A DNA stretch of 64,000 nucleotides. Source: Lysobacteraceae bacterium. Lineage in GTDB: Bacteria > Pseudomonadota > Gammaproteobacteria > Nevskiales > Nevskiaceae. Numbering within the stretch: position 1 is the first letter of the stretch; the number at the start of each line of letters is the position of its first letter. Shown here piece after piece: positions 40,319-49,700 of the stretch. The stretch covers positions 1 to 64,000 of the forward strand of contig PNMW01000085.1 of the NCBI GenBank assembly GCA_013823855.1, in the 5' to 3' direction. Made by a program: the position numbers and the translations under genes. The notes beneath the pieces were generated by a model. It had not been told where the DNA came from. It searched no databases and saw only the letters and a program-made list of their open reading frames with translations.

Positions 40319-41035
40319 ATGAGTACGCCCAATCCGTTCCGCAGTGTTCCGGTCGCCGGTTCCTCCACCACGGGCGCCGGACGCAGCGCGCTCGCCACCA
40401 ACACCGTTCTGCGCAATACCTATCTGTTGCTGTCGGCGACCCTGCTGTTCTCGGCGCTGATGGCCGGCCTGTCGATGGCGATCAACGTGCCGCGCGGCCT
40501 GTCGCTGGTCTGCTCGCTGGTGTCGATGGGCCTGCTCTGGTTCGTGGTGCCGCGCACCGCGAACTCGACCAGCGGCATCTGGGTGGTGTTCGCCGTCACC
40601 GGCCTGCTCGGCTTCGGTCTGGGCCCGATCCTGAACAGCTACATCGGCCGCTTCGCCAATGGCTCGCAGATCGTCATGACCGCCTTCGGCCTGACCGGCA
40701 CGATCTTCGTCGGCCTGTCGGCGTTCGCGGTGAAGTCGGGCCGTGACTTCAGCTTCATGCGCGGCATGATCACCGGCGGCATCCTGATCGCCTTCGTGCT
40801 GTCGATCGGCGCGCTGATCGCCTCGCTGCTCGGCTACCACTTCCAGCCGCTGGTGCTGGCGGTGTCGGCGATGTTCGCGATCCTGATGTGCGGCGTGATC
40901 CTGCTGGAGACCTCGGACGTCGTGAAGGGCTACCAGACCAACTACGTGCTGGCCACCGTCGGCCTGTACCTGGCGATCTACAACCTGTTCGTCAGCCTGC
41001 TGCAGCTGCTCGGCTTCGCTTCCGGCGACGACTGA
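40319..41035 (+). CDS. Bax inhibitor-1/YccA family membrane protein
   Basis: LRNTYLLLSATLLFSALMAGLSMA...GFGLGPILNSYIG...YNLFVSLLQLLGFASGDD. Confidence 0.92.
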   Translation: MSTPNPFRSVPVAGSSTTGAGRSALATNTVLRNTYLLLSATLLFSALMAGLSMAINVPRGLSLVCSLVSMGLLWFVVPRTANSTSGIWVVFAVTGLLGFGLGPILNSYIGRFANGSQIVMTAFGLTGTIFVGLSAFAVKSGRDFSFMRGMITGGILIAFVLSIGALIASLLGYHFQPLVLAVSAMFAILMCGVILLETSDVVKGYQTNYVLATVGLYLAIYNLFVSLLQLLGFASGDD

Positions 41036-41067
41036 ATCATCGGCGGCACCGTCTGCTGCATCATCGA

Positions 41068-41093
41068 GAACCCCGCGGCCCGCCGCGGGGTTC
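41068..41093 (+). terminator. intrinsic terminator
   Basis: GAACCCCGCGG-CCCG-CCGCGGGGTTC followed by TTGCTTTT. Confidence 0.85.
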
Positions 41094-41120
41094 TTGCTTT
41101 TCCGCCACCGAACGACTGCC

Positions 41121-41465
41121 ATGAATCTCACTGTCCTCGGCCAGACGGCCGGCCTGCTGGTGCTGTCGAACCTGTTCATGACCTGGGCCTGGTACGGGCA
41201 CCTGCGGACCTTGCACGACAAGCCGCTGTGGCTGGCGATCCTGGCCAGCTGGGGCATCGCGCTGTTCGAGTACATGCTGATGGTGCCGGCCAACCGCGCC
41301 GGCTTCACCACCATGAGCCTCGCGCAGCTGAAGATCCTGCAGGAAGTGATCACGCTGCTGGTCTTCGTGCCGTTTGCGCTGCTGGTGATGAAGCAGCCGC
41401 TGAAGCTCGATTTCCTGTGGGCGGCGCTGTGCATGTGCGGCGCTGTCTATTTCATCTTCCGGTAA
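41121..41465 (+). CDS. DUF486 / DMT-like small membrane protein
   Basis: LVLSNLFMTWAWYGHLRTLHDKPLWLAILASWGIALFEYMLMVPANRAGF. Confidence 0.9.
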   Translation: MNLTVLGQTAGLLVLSNLFMTWAWYGHLRTLHDKPLWLAILASWGIALFEYMLMVPANRAGFTTMSLAQLKILQEVITLLVFVPFALLVMKQPLKLDFLWAALCMCGAVYFIFR

Positions 41466-41480
41466 GCCGGGCCGGCGGCG

Positions 41481-43001
41481 ATGCCAGCCTACAATCCCTC
41501 TCCGATCCGCTTCCGGCCCCGACCCGTGTTCAAGGAATACCTGCAGTACGACGCCACCGGACTGGCGGCGCTGATTGCCGCTCGCGAAGTCAGCGCCAGC
41601 GAGGTGCTGGACGCGGCGCTGGCCCGGCTCGAAGCGGTCAACCCGCAGATCAACGCTTTCTGCACGCCGATGATCGACGCGGCCCGCACGCGCGCGGCGG
41701 GGCCGCTGAGCGGGCCGTTCGCCGGCGTGCCGTTCCTGATCAAGGACATCGCCCAGCATGTGAAAGGCGTGCCGACCAGCGCGGGGACCGGGGTGCTGAA
41801 GGACTGGTGCCCCGGCGTCAGCTCGGAAATCGTGCTGCGCTTCGAGCGCGCCGGTCTGGTCAGCTTCGGCAAGACCACCTTGCCGGAACTGGCGCTGAAG
41901 GGCTGCACCGAAAGCCGGCTCTGGGGGCCGACGCGAAATCCCTGGAAGCTTGATCGCACGCCGGGCGGCTCGTCCGGCGGCGCGGCGGCGGCTGTGGCAG
42001 CGGGCATCGTGCCGGCAGCCAGTGCCTCCGACGGCGGCGGTTCGATCCGCATTCCAGCCTCGTACTGCGGCCTGTTCGGCCTGCGTCCGGGACGTGGCCG
42101 GGTGCCGCCGGGTCCGACCCATGACGAGTTCTGGGAAGGGGCGTCGAGCGAGCACGCGCTGACCCGCACGGTGCGTGATTCGGCCGGCCTGCTCGACGCG
42201 ATCCACGGCGCCGATCAGGGCAGCCCGTTCCGGATCGCAGCACCCGAGCGGCCGTATGCCGACGAAGTCGGCCGCGATCCCGGTCGCCTGCGGATCGGCT
42301 TCTCGACCGCGTCGCCGATCAACCAGCCGGTCGACCCCGATTACGTCCGTGCCGTCCACGACACCGCGAAGCTGCTGGAAAGCCTCGGTCATCACGTCGA
42401 GGAAGCGCGCCCGGCGATCGATGGCATGGCGCTGGCCCGCTGCTACCTGACCATGTACTACGGCCAGACGGCGGCGGCGGTCGACCATGCCTGCGCGCTC
42501 ACCGGTGCCAGCGAAGCCGATTTCGAGCTGGAAACCCGGGCGCTGGCCCTGTTCGGCCGCAGCCTGACCGCCGGCGAGTATGTGGCGCGGCGGCAGGAAT
42601 GGAACGGCTTCATGCGCGCGCTGGGTGACTTCCACCAGCGCTACGACCTGTATCTGGTCCCATCGGCCGCGCAGGCGCCGGCGCTGATCGGCAGCCAGGA
42701 TCTGCCGCTGGCCGAGCAGATCGGCATCCGCGCCGTGCTCAAGCTGGGCCTGGGCCGGCAGGTGCTGAAGAGCGGGCTGATCGACCGGATCGCCGGCAAG
42801 AGCCTCGGCCGGGTGCCGTTCACCCAGCTGTCGAACCTGACCTTCACGCCGAGCATGTCGGTGCCGCTGCACATGGATCGCGACGGCCTGCCGATCGGCA
42901 TGCAGTTCGTGGCGGCTTCCGGGGGTGAAGGTCTGCTGATCCGGCTGGCGTCGCAGCTGGAAGCGGCGGCGCCGTGGGCGGGGCGGCGGGCGCCGATCTA
43001 G
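41481..43001 (+). CDS. amidase (amidase-signature family)
   Basis: DRTPGGSSGGAAAAVAAGIVPAASASDGGGSIRIPASYCGLFGLRPGRGRV; GTG at 41526 is an alternative start. Confidence 0.92.
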   Translation: MPAYNPSPIRFRPRPVFKEYLQYDATGLAALIAAREVSASEVLDAALARLEAVNPQINAFCTPMIDAARTRAAGPLSGPFAGVPFLIKDIAQHVKGVPTSAGTGVLKDWCPGVSSEIVLRFERAGLVSFGKTTLPELALKGCTESRLWGPTRNPWKLDRTPGGSSGGAAAAVAAGIVPAASASDGGGSIRIPASYCGLFGLRPGRGRVPPGPTHDEFWEGASSEHALTRTVRDSAGLLDAIHGADQGSPFRIAAPERPYADEVGRDPGRLRIGFSTASPINQPVDPDYVRAVHDTAKLLESLGHHVEEARPAIDGMALARCYLTMYYGQTAAAVDHACALTGASEADFELETRALALFGRSLTAGEYVARRQEWNGFMRALGDFHQRYDLYLVPSAAQAPALIGSQDLPLAEQIGIRAVLKLGLGRQVLKSGLIDRIAGKSLGRVPFTQLSNLTFTPSMSVPLHMDRDGLPIGMQFVAASGGEGLLIRLASQLEAAAPWAGRRAPI

Positions 43002-43011
43002 CCGGCGTCGG

Positions 43012-43773
43012 CTACTTCCAGTCGAATGCGGTGGCGTTGCGCGCGCGCGGCTTGCCTTCGCCTTCGACCAGTTCGAAGGCGATCAGCACTTCGCGGGTCT
43101 TCAGGTCGCGGAACCGCTCCGGCGTGACCCGGCGGCCGTCCTCGGTGTAGTCCTGCGCGTACAGGATCACGTCGGTGCGCAGATCCGAGACCGCCAGTCC
43201 TTCGCGCAGCGTCAGATAGGCGAAGCCGCGCTCGTCGACGTAGTGCATGACGCCGATCCGGAACTCGCTCGGCGGCAGCATGTCCGGGATCAGGAAGCCG
43301 TAATGGTGATAGTCGGCCTCGCGCTTCAGGTCGCCGCTGACGTTACCGAAGCTCAGCACGTCGACCCGCTTGCCCTTGTCCTGCAGCGCCCGCACCAGGC
43401 GCAGGAAATCGCCGTCGCCGGTGCCGAGCAGCACGTAGTCGAGGTTCTCGGCCTGCAGCAGCGCGTCGACCGCGAGATCGAGGTCGGCATTGGCCTTGAC
43501 CACGTCGATACCGTCATCGTTGCGATAGCGGCGGGCTTCCTTGAGCACCAGGTGAAAGCCGTTGCGACGCACCGCGTTGCGATGATTTTCCTTGGCCTGC
43601 CGGTAGCTGTCGTCCTCGTCCTCGCGCTGGACGTCGATCGACAGGTAGGCGTTGGCGCGCAGCACGGTGGCGCCCTGGGCTTCGACCAGACGCCGCACGG
43701 TCTCGTAGCGGAAACCGCGACCGCCGGTCCTCGACAGGTTCTCGACGTCGAGAAAGATGCCGGCCTTCAGCAC
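43012..43773 (-). CDS. NYN (PIN-like) domain protein with cold-shock-like C-terminal domain
   Basis: AGIFLDVENLSR...NADLDLAVDAL...DYVLLGTGDGDFLRLVRALQDKGKRVDV (NYN); C-terminal RIGVMHYVDERGFAYLTLREG..LRTDVILYAQDYTEDGRRV resembles CSD; GTG start overlaps the preceding TAG. Confidence 0.8.
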   Translation of the reverse strand: MLKAGIFLDVENLSRTGGRGFRYETVRRLVEAQGATVLRANAYLSIDVQREDEDDSYRQAKENHRNAVRRNGFHLVLKEARRYRNDDGIDVVKANADLDLAVDALLQAENLDYVLLGTGDGDFLRLVRALQDKGKRVDVLSFGNVSGDLKREADYHHYGFLIPDMLPPSEFRIGVMHYVDERGFAYLTLREGLAVSDLRTDVILYAQDYTEDGRRVTPERFRDLKTREVLIAFELVEGEGKPRARNATAFDWK

Positions 43774-44519
43774 TACGCGGACTTCGCCCGCTTCGGCGCC
43801 GCGGCAGCGCGCGGACGGCGCACCGGCTTCTTCAGGGCATCGATGCGCAGCAGCAGGTTCGGGTCCGGGCAGCGGGCCAGCCAGGTGGCCTTTTCCGATG
43901 CCCGGCAGACGCCCGGATAGTCGCCTTCGCGACCATCGAGCTCGCGGATGATCTGGAAATGCAGATGCGGGGCCCAGCCGACATTCTCGTGCGGCTGGCC
44001 CAGCGAGCCGATCGGCTCGCCGATCGCCACGGTCTTGCCGCGCTTGGTCAGCTGCAGCGACTGCCGCGACAGATGGCCGTACAGCGTGTGGAAGCGCACG
44101 CCCTGGATCTCGTGCTCGAGGATGATGGTCGGACCGTAATCGCCGAATTCCTTGTTGTCGCGCGTCGAATGCACGACGCCGGGCAGCACCGCGTGAATCA
44201 CCGTGCCGGCCGACAGCCAGAGGTCGACGCCCAGGTGCACGGTGCGCGGCTCCTCCGAGCCGGTGCCGTAGAGATCGCTCATCCGGTACATGGCGCGCTC
44301 CTCGCCGTAGCCGCCGGCCGCGTAATCGGCATTGGCGGCGCGCAGGCGGCGCAGGATCCAGCGATGGAAGGCGCTGGCGTCGGCCGGATCGGTGCCTTCG
44401 AGCGCTTCCGGGCCCGGGCCCAGTGCGAGCGGCAGGCAACGCTTCGCATTCAGCGCGTACGACACCGGGCTCGCGGCCGGCGTCATCGCCAGTAACTTGC
44501 TGAAGTTGTCGCGTCCCAT
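43773..44519 (-). CDS. M23-family peptidase
   Basis: HLGVDLWLSAGTVIHAVLPGVV...GPTIILEHEIQGVRFHTLYGHLS...GEPIGSLGQPHENVGWAPHLHFQI. Confidence 0.87.
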   Translation of the reverse strand: MGRDNFSKLLAMTPAASPVSYALNAKRCLPLALGPGPEALEGTDPADASAFHRWILRRLRAANADYAAGGYGEERAMYRMSDLYGTGSEEPRTVHLGVDLWLSAGTVIHAVLPGVVHSTRDNKEFGDYGPTIILEHEIQGVRFHTLYGHLSRQSLQLTKRGKTVAIGEPIGSLGQPHENVGWAPHLHFQIIRELDGREGDYPGVCRASEKATWLARCPDPNLLLRIDALKKPVRRPRAAAAPKRAKSA

Positions 44520-44686
44520 CGTCGTCAAACCCTGTCCTGTACGCGAGGGCGTCGTTTCACCAGCAGCGGAACGACGCCCGGGAGTCACCTTGCCACCGCC
44601 GATGTCGACCGCGCCGGAAAGCGCGGCCGACGAGCGGCGGGAAAACCGCCATTGTGCCGTGTGACGCGTCACAAGTCGCCCCTTTG

Positions 44687-45592
44687 TCAGGTCGGAGCCC
44701 GGTTTCGAGGATCGAAATCGGGGAAAAGCACCCGCATCTGCTCGTAAATCTGCTTCTGGGCCTCGCTTTCGGCCGCCGGCGTCTGGACCTGCACGGTGAC
44801 GAACTGATCGCCTGCCGGGCTGCCGGGCAGGCCGCGCCCCTTCAAACGGAGTCTGCGACCAGACAGCGTGCCGGCCGGGAGGTTCAGTTCGACGGTGCCG
44901 CCGAGCGTCGCCACCGGCACCGGTCCGCCGAGGGCGGCTTCCCAGGGTGTGACGTTCAGGGTCATGTGCAGGTCGCGACCGTCCGGCTTGAACAGCGGAT
45001 GCGCCGCGAAGCTGAGTTCCAGCAGCACGTCGCCGCCGCGCGGCGCCTGACCGCCGAGGCGGATGGTCTGGCCGGCGGTGACGCCTTTCGGAATCCGGAC
45101 ATTGAGCGTGCGGTTGCCGATCGAGACGCTGCGCGTCGCGCCGTTGTAGGAATCCTCGATGCCGATCGCAAGCCGGGCCTGCTGGTCGCGGGCGACGCCG
45201 CCGCCGAAATCCTCGTAACCACCGCCACCGCCGAAGCCGGCACCGGCGGCGCCGTTGCCGAACAGGCTGGAAAAGAAGTCCGAGAAGCCGCCTGCATCGC
45301 CATCAAGGCCGGCGCCGCCGGACGCACCACGGCCGCCGCTCCAGCCGGGCGGCGGCGTGAAGCGCTGGCCGTTCTGCCAGTTCGGTCCGAGCTGGTCATA
45401 GGCGGCGCGCTTCTTCGGGTCGCTGAGCACCTCGTTGGCCTCGTTGGCGGCCTTGAAGCGGTCCTCGGCATCCTTGGCCTTGTTCTTGTCGGGATGGAAC
45501 TCGCGCGCCAACTTGCGATAGGCACGCTTGATCTCCGCCTCGCTGGCCGTGCGCGGCACACCCAGAATCTTGTAGTAGTCCTTGTATTCCAT
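44687..45592 (-). CDS. cbpA: DnaJ-class co-chaperone CbpA
   Basis: J domain with HPD (YKDYYKILGVPRTASEAEIKRAYRKLAREFHPDKN) and C-terminal DnaJ substrate-binding domain, no zinc fingers. Confidence 0.9.
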   Translation of the reverse strand: MEYKDYYKILGVPRTASEAEIKRAYRKLAREFHPDKNKAKDAEDRFKAANEANEVLSDPKKRAAYDQLGPNWQNGQRFTPPPGWSGGRGASGGAGLDGDAGGFSDFFSSLFGNGAAGAGFGGGGGYEDFGGGVARDQQARLAIGIEDSYNGATRSVSIGNRTLNVRIPKGVTAGQTIRLGGQAPRGGDVLLELSFAAHPLFKPDGRDLHMTLNVTPWEAALGGPVPVATLGGTVELNLPAGTLSGRRLRLKGRGLPGSPAGDQFVTVQVQTPAAESEAQKQIYEQMRVLFPDFDPRNRAPT

Positions 45593-45680
45593 CGGGTTCC
45601 GGAAAACGGATGCGGGGCGTCACGGCGCCGGTTGGCCGCGACGCCCCGCAATGTACGTCAACAGTTGGTGGTCGATCGGT

Positions 45681-46148
45681 TCAGTGGGCCACGGAGATGC
45701 GACGCGGCTGCGCGGTCGGCCGTTTCGGAATCACGACCTCGAGGACGCCGTTGGCGCCGCGGGCGCTGACCGCCTCGGAGTCGACGGTATCCGGCAGGCT
45801 GAAACGCCGGAAGAAGCGTCCGTGCGCGCGTTCGATGCGGCGGCGTTCGACGGCGCCGGCCGGGTTGCCGGCATCGGCGTCCTTCTCGCGGCTGCCGCTC
45901 AGGGTAAGCACACCCTTTTCCAGGGTCACGTCGATGCTCGCAGGATCGACACCCGGCACGTCGGCGTGCAGCACGAAGCGGTCGGCGTACTCGGCGATGT
46001 CGACGGCCGGCGCCCAGTCGGCGGTGGCGCTCGACGAGGCATCGTTGGCGACGGCGCTGTCGCCGTGGACATAGCGGTTGAATTCATTGAGAAGCTCCCG
46101 GTGCATCGCCCAGGGCCCGAAAGTGCGTTCGCGGATCAAGTTGGACAT
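45681..46148 (-). CDS. Hsp20/alpha-crystallin small heat-shock protein
   Basis: WAPAVDIAEYADRFVLHADVPGVDPASIDVTLEKGVLTLSGSRE...RFFRRFSLPDTVD..GVLEVVIPKR. Confidence 0.93.
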   Translation of the reverse strand: MSNLIRERTFGPWAMHRELLNEFNRYVHGDSAVANDASSSATADWAPAVDIAEYADRFVLHADVPGVDPASIDVTLEKGVLTLSGSREKDADAGNPAGAVERRRIERAHGRFFRRFSLPDTVDSEAVSARGANGVLEVVIPKRPTAQPRRISVAH

Positions 46149-46233
46149 GGAAACCTCCAGCGGTAGTTGCGGGGAAGAGGAGCAGGTCCCTGACCTGCCC
46201 ACGTCCCGAACGCTAGGGTCGGCTGGCGCCCGT

Positions 46234-46743
46234 TCAAGAGCGCGCCGCCGTTGCCGTGCCGGTTTCCAGCAGTTCCGCGAGGCGCAGCTCGATCGCCGCC
46301 AGATCGGGGATCACCGCGTCGCGATCGTCGAGACGGGCCCGGGCCAGCACCAGCGCGGCGACATCGGCCGCCCGCAGCGGCAGCGCTTCCAGCGCGTCGC
46401 GGCCGAGACGGGTCAACTGCGGATGACCATCGCAGAGCAGCCCGAAGCGCGGGCCGCCGGCACCGGCGGTCATCGCCTGCAGCACGGCGATCCGGGCCCG
46501 CCGGCCGCCGCTGTCGTGGCTGCCGCCGTTCAGGCGCTCGAAGCGCAGCACCGGCAGGTCGAGGTCCTGCCAGACGACCCAGCCGGCGAACCAGTCCGGT
46601 GCGCCGTCGGCGGCCGGTCGCAGCGCGCCCGGCGTGATGGCATCGGCAAGCGCCAGGTGGGGCAGCAGCAGGCGCTCGTCGCGCAGCGGCAGCAGCACGG
46701 CGTTGACAGTGTCGGGGCCCGGCTCGCGGATCGGGTCGCTCAT
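46234..46743 (-). CDS. chpC: CheW-like protein of the Chp system (ChpC-like)
   Basis: CheW-like fold features (LLPLRDERLLLPHLALADAI..., WQDLDLPVLRFERLNGG) directly downstream of chpA with 4-nt overlap. Confidence 0.65.
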   Translation of the reverse strand: MSDPIREPGPDTVNAVLLPLRDERLLLPHLALADAITPGALRPAADGAPDWFAGWVVWQDLDLPVLRFERLNGGSHDSGGRRARIAVLQAMTAGAGGPRFGLLCDGHPQLTRLGRDALEALPLRAADVAALVLARARLDDRDAVIPDLAAIELRLAELLETGTATAARS

Positions 46744-49700
46744 GGTCGGATGCCGGGCAGGCTGCGCAGCGTGGCCAGCAGCTGGTCGTCCTGCCAGGGC
46801 TTGGTCAGGTAGTGATCGACGCCGAGCTGCCGCGCCCGGGCCCGGTGCTTGTCGCCGGAACGCGAGGTGATCATCACCACCGGCAGCGCCGCCAGCCGCG
46901 GCTGCTTGCGGATGAAGGCGGCGACCTCGAAGCCGTCGGCGCGCGGCATCTCGATGTCGAGCAGCACCGCGTCCGGCGTTTCGCGATGCAGCAGCGCCAT
47001 CGCCTCGACGCCGTCGCGGGCGCTCAGCACCCGGTAGCCCTGGCGCAGCAGCAGCCGCTCGGCGACCCGGCGGATGGTGATCGAATCATCGACCACCAGC
47101 ACTGCCGCGCGGGCGGCGCCGAGCCGCGCGTCGAAGTGGTCGTCGTCGCTGTCGCGCCGGGCGCGGCGCGGGCGCTCGGCGACCAGGGCTGGCAGGTCGA
47201 GGATCATCGCCACCCGGCCATCGGCGAGGATCGTCGCGCCACCGATGCCGGCCACCGAGCCGAGCTGCGGGCCTGCGGTCTTGCTGACGATCTCGCGATT
47301 GCCGAGCACCCGGTCGACGATCAGCGCCAGCGGCCGGTCGTGGTCCGGCAGGCCGGACGCGAGGCGGAGCAGCACCGCGTTGACCTGCCGACCGTCGCCT
47401 GCGGAGCCGCGCGGCAGGTCGATGAAATCGGCCAGGTGGCAGAGCTGCCAGTCCTGGTCGGCAAAGTGGAACAGCGGCCGGTCACCGGCCAGCAGCCGTT
47501 CGGCCTGCTCGCGCGGCAACCGGCCGACGCCTTCGATGCAGGTCAACGGAATCGCGAATGTTTCCTCGCCGACCCCGACCAGCAAGGCCTGCGAGACGGC
47601 CAGCGCCAGCGGCAGGCGGATCGTGAAACGGGCGCCGCGGCCGGTTTCCGAGTGCAGCGCCAGGGTGCCGCCAAGCTGACGGACCTGGTTGACCACCACG
47701 TCCATGCCGATGCCGCGGCCGGCGTCCTCGGTCAGGTGACGCGCAGTGGTGAAGCCGGGTTCGAGGATGAAGCGAGCCAGCGCCGCATCGCTGACCTCGG
47801 CCTGCGCCGGCAGCAGGCCACGGGCGATCGCCTGGGCGCGGATCGCCGGATAATCGAGCCCGCGACCGTCGTCGCCGACCTCGATCAGCAACTGCGCGCC
47901 GTCGCGGGACAGCCGGATCTCGATGCTGCCGCGTGCCGGCTTGCCGGCAGCGAGGCGCACCTCCGGCGGCTCGACGCCATGGACCACGGCGTTGCGCAGC
48001 AGGTGTTCGAGCGGTGCGGTCATCCGTTCCAGCACGTTGCGGTCGAGTTCGGCATCGGTGCCGATGTACACCGGCTCGGCGTCGCGGCCGTGTTCCTGAG
48101 CGGTCTGCCGGATCACCCGGGTCAGGCGCTGTTCCTGGCGCGAGAACGGCACCATCAGCGTGCTCATCAGCCCCTGCTGCAACTCGGTGGCCTGGCGGCC
48201 CTGCTGCTGCAGCAGGCTGTCGGCGCTGCCCAGCGCTTCCTCCATGCTGCCGTGCAGCGAGCCGAGATCACCGACCGACTCGGCCAGCGCCCGCGACAGC
48301 TCCTGCATCCGCGAATAGCGGTCCATCTCCAGCGCGTCGAACTCGGCGGCGTAGCGATCCTCGGGCTCGTGGCCGTGGGCGGCGCGGCTGCTGCTGCGGG
48401 CATTGATCTGGGCATCGGTCTCGATGTCCATCTGGCGCAGCTGGTCGCGGATCCGGGCGATGGTCTGCGTGGTTTCGGCAAGCTGCGCCTTCAGCGCCGC
48501 ATGGTGTTCGTCGAGCTGCGCCCGGGCGATGGCGATCTCGCTGGCCTGATCGAGCATCGCGTCGAGCCGTTCCACCGGCACCCTCGCGGTTTCGCGGCGG
48601 CTGATCGGGACGGCGACATCGGCCTCGTCCGGCGTCCAGAACAGGCCGGGCAACCAGTCGTGCAGCGCCGACGCGGGCGCGAGGTCGGCTTCGATGTCCA
48701 CACCGGCATCACCGGCATCACCGGCATCACCGGCATCACCGGCGACGCCGGGCGCCGATTTGTCATCCGGAGCCGACGCCACAGCGGACTCGACTGCTGC
48801 GGTTGCCGGCGGCGCGCTCGCCGGCACGGCCCCGGCTGCGGCGGCCGGCGCGCCGGCGGTCCCGAGCGCGGCATCGATCGCCGCCAGCAGCGGTGCGGCC
48901 GGCAGCCGTTCGCCGCGCTTCAGCGCATCGAGCTGGCGCTGCAGGCTGTCGAGGCCGCTGTCGAAGGCGGCGAGCAGCGCCGCCGGCGGCAGATCGCCCG
49001 GCCGTTCCAGCATCGTTTCGAGGCGGTGGGCAACCGCGCCGATCGCGGTCGCCGCCGCCATCCGGGCGCTGCCCTTCAGCGTATGCAGCCCGCGGCGCAG
49101 GCTGCCGAGGCTGCGCGCGTCGTCGGGCCGGCCGCCCCACAGGGCGGACGACACCGCCAGCGCATCGAGCAGTTCCTGCGCTTCGCCGAAGAAGATGTCC
49201 TGCAGCTCGGCATCGACCTCGCCGTCGGCGTCGGCTTCGCTGGCGACGACCGGCGCCGTCCCGGCCGGTGGCGGCCGGCGCAGCCGGGCGATGCGCTCGG
49301 CGTGGCGCTCGGCGGCCTCGTCGGGCACCGGCTGTTCGTCGGCCACCGCGTCGACCCATGCGGCCAGCTGCTGCACCAGTTCGTCGAGCAGCGGCAGCGC
49401 CGTGACCGGCAGCTCGCGATGCGCCTGCTGGCCGGTATCGAGCGCGATTTCGAGCATTCCGGCGAGGCGGCTCAGCGCCACCGCGTTGACGATCGCCGCC
49501 GCGCCTTTCAGCGTGTGGAAGCTGCGCGACAGGCTGTCATCGATGGTGAAGGTGGACGCCTGACGGTCGCAGTGCGCCAACCATTCGCGGAGACCGGCCA
49601 GACGGCTGCGGCTGTCGGTGCAGAAGACGCTGCGCAGGTCGGGCGCCGGCGTCGCCGGGGCGGTGTTGAGCTGCTCCAGACGGTCGATCAGCGCGCCATC

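Noticed and set aside
48701-48745. Short regular repeats as a CRISPR-like array
   Set aside because: Unit is 9 bp with no spacers and lies in frame within chpA; a coding microsatellite.
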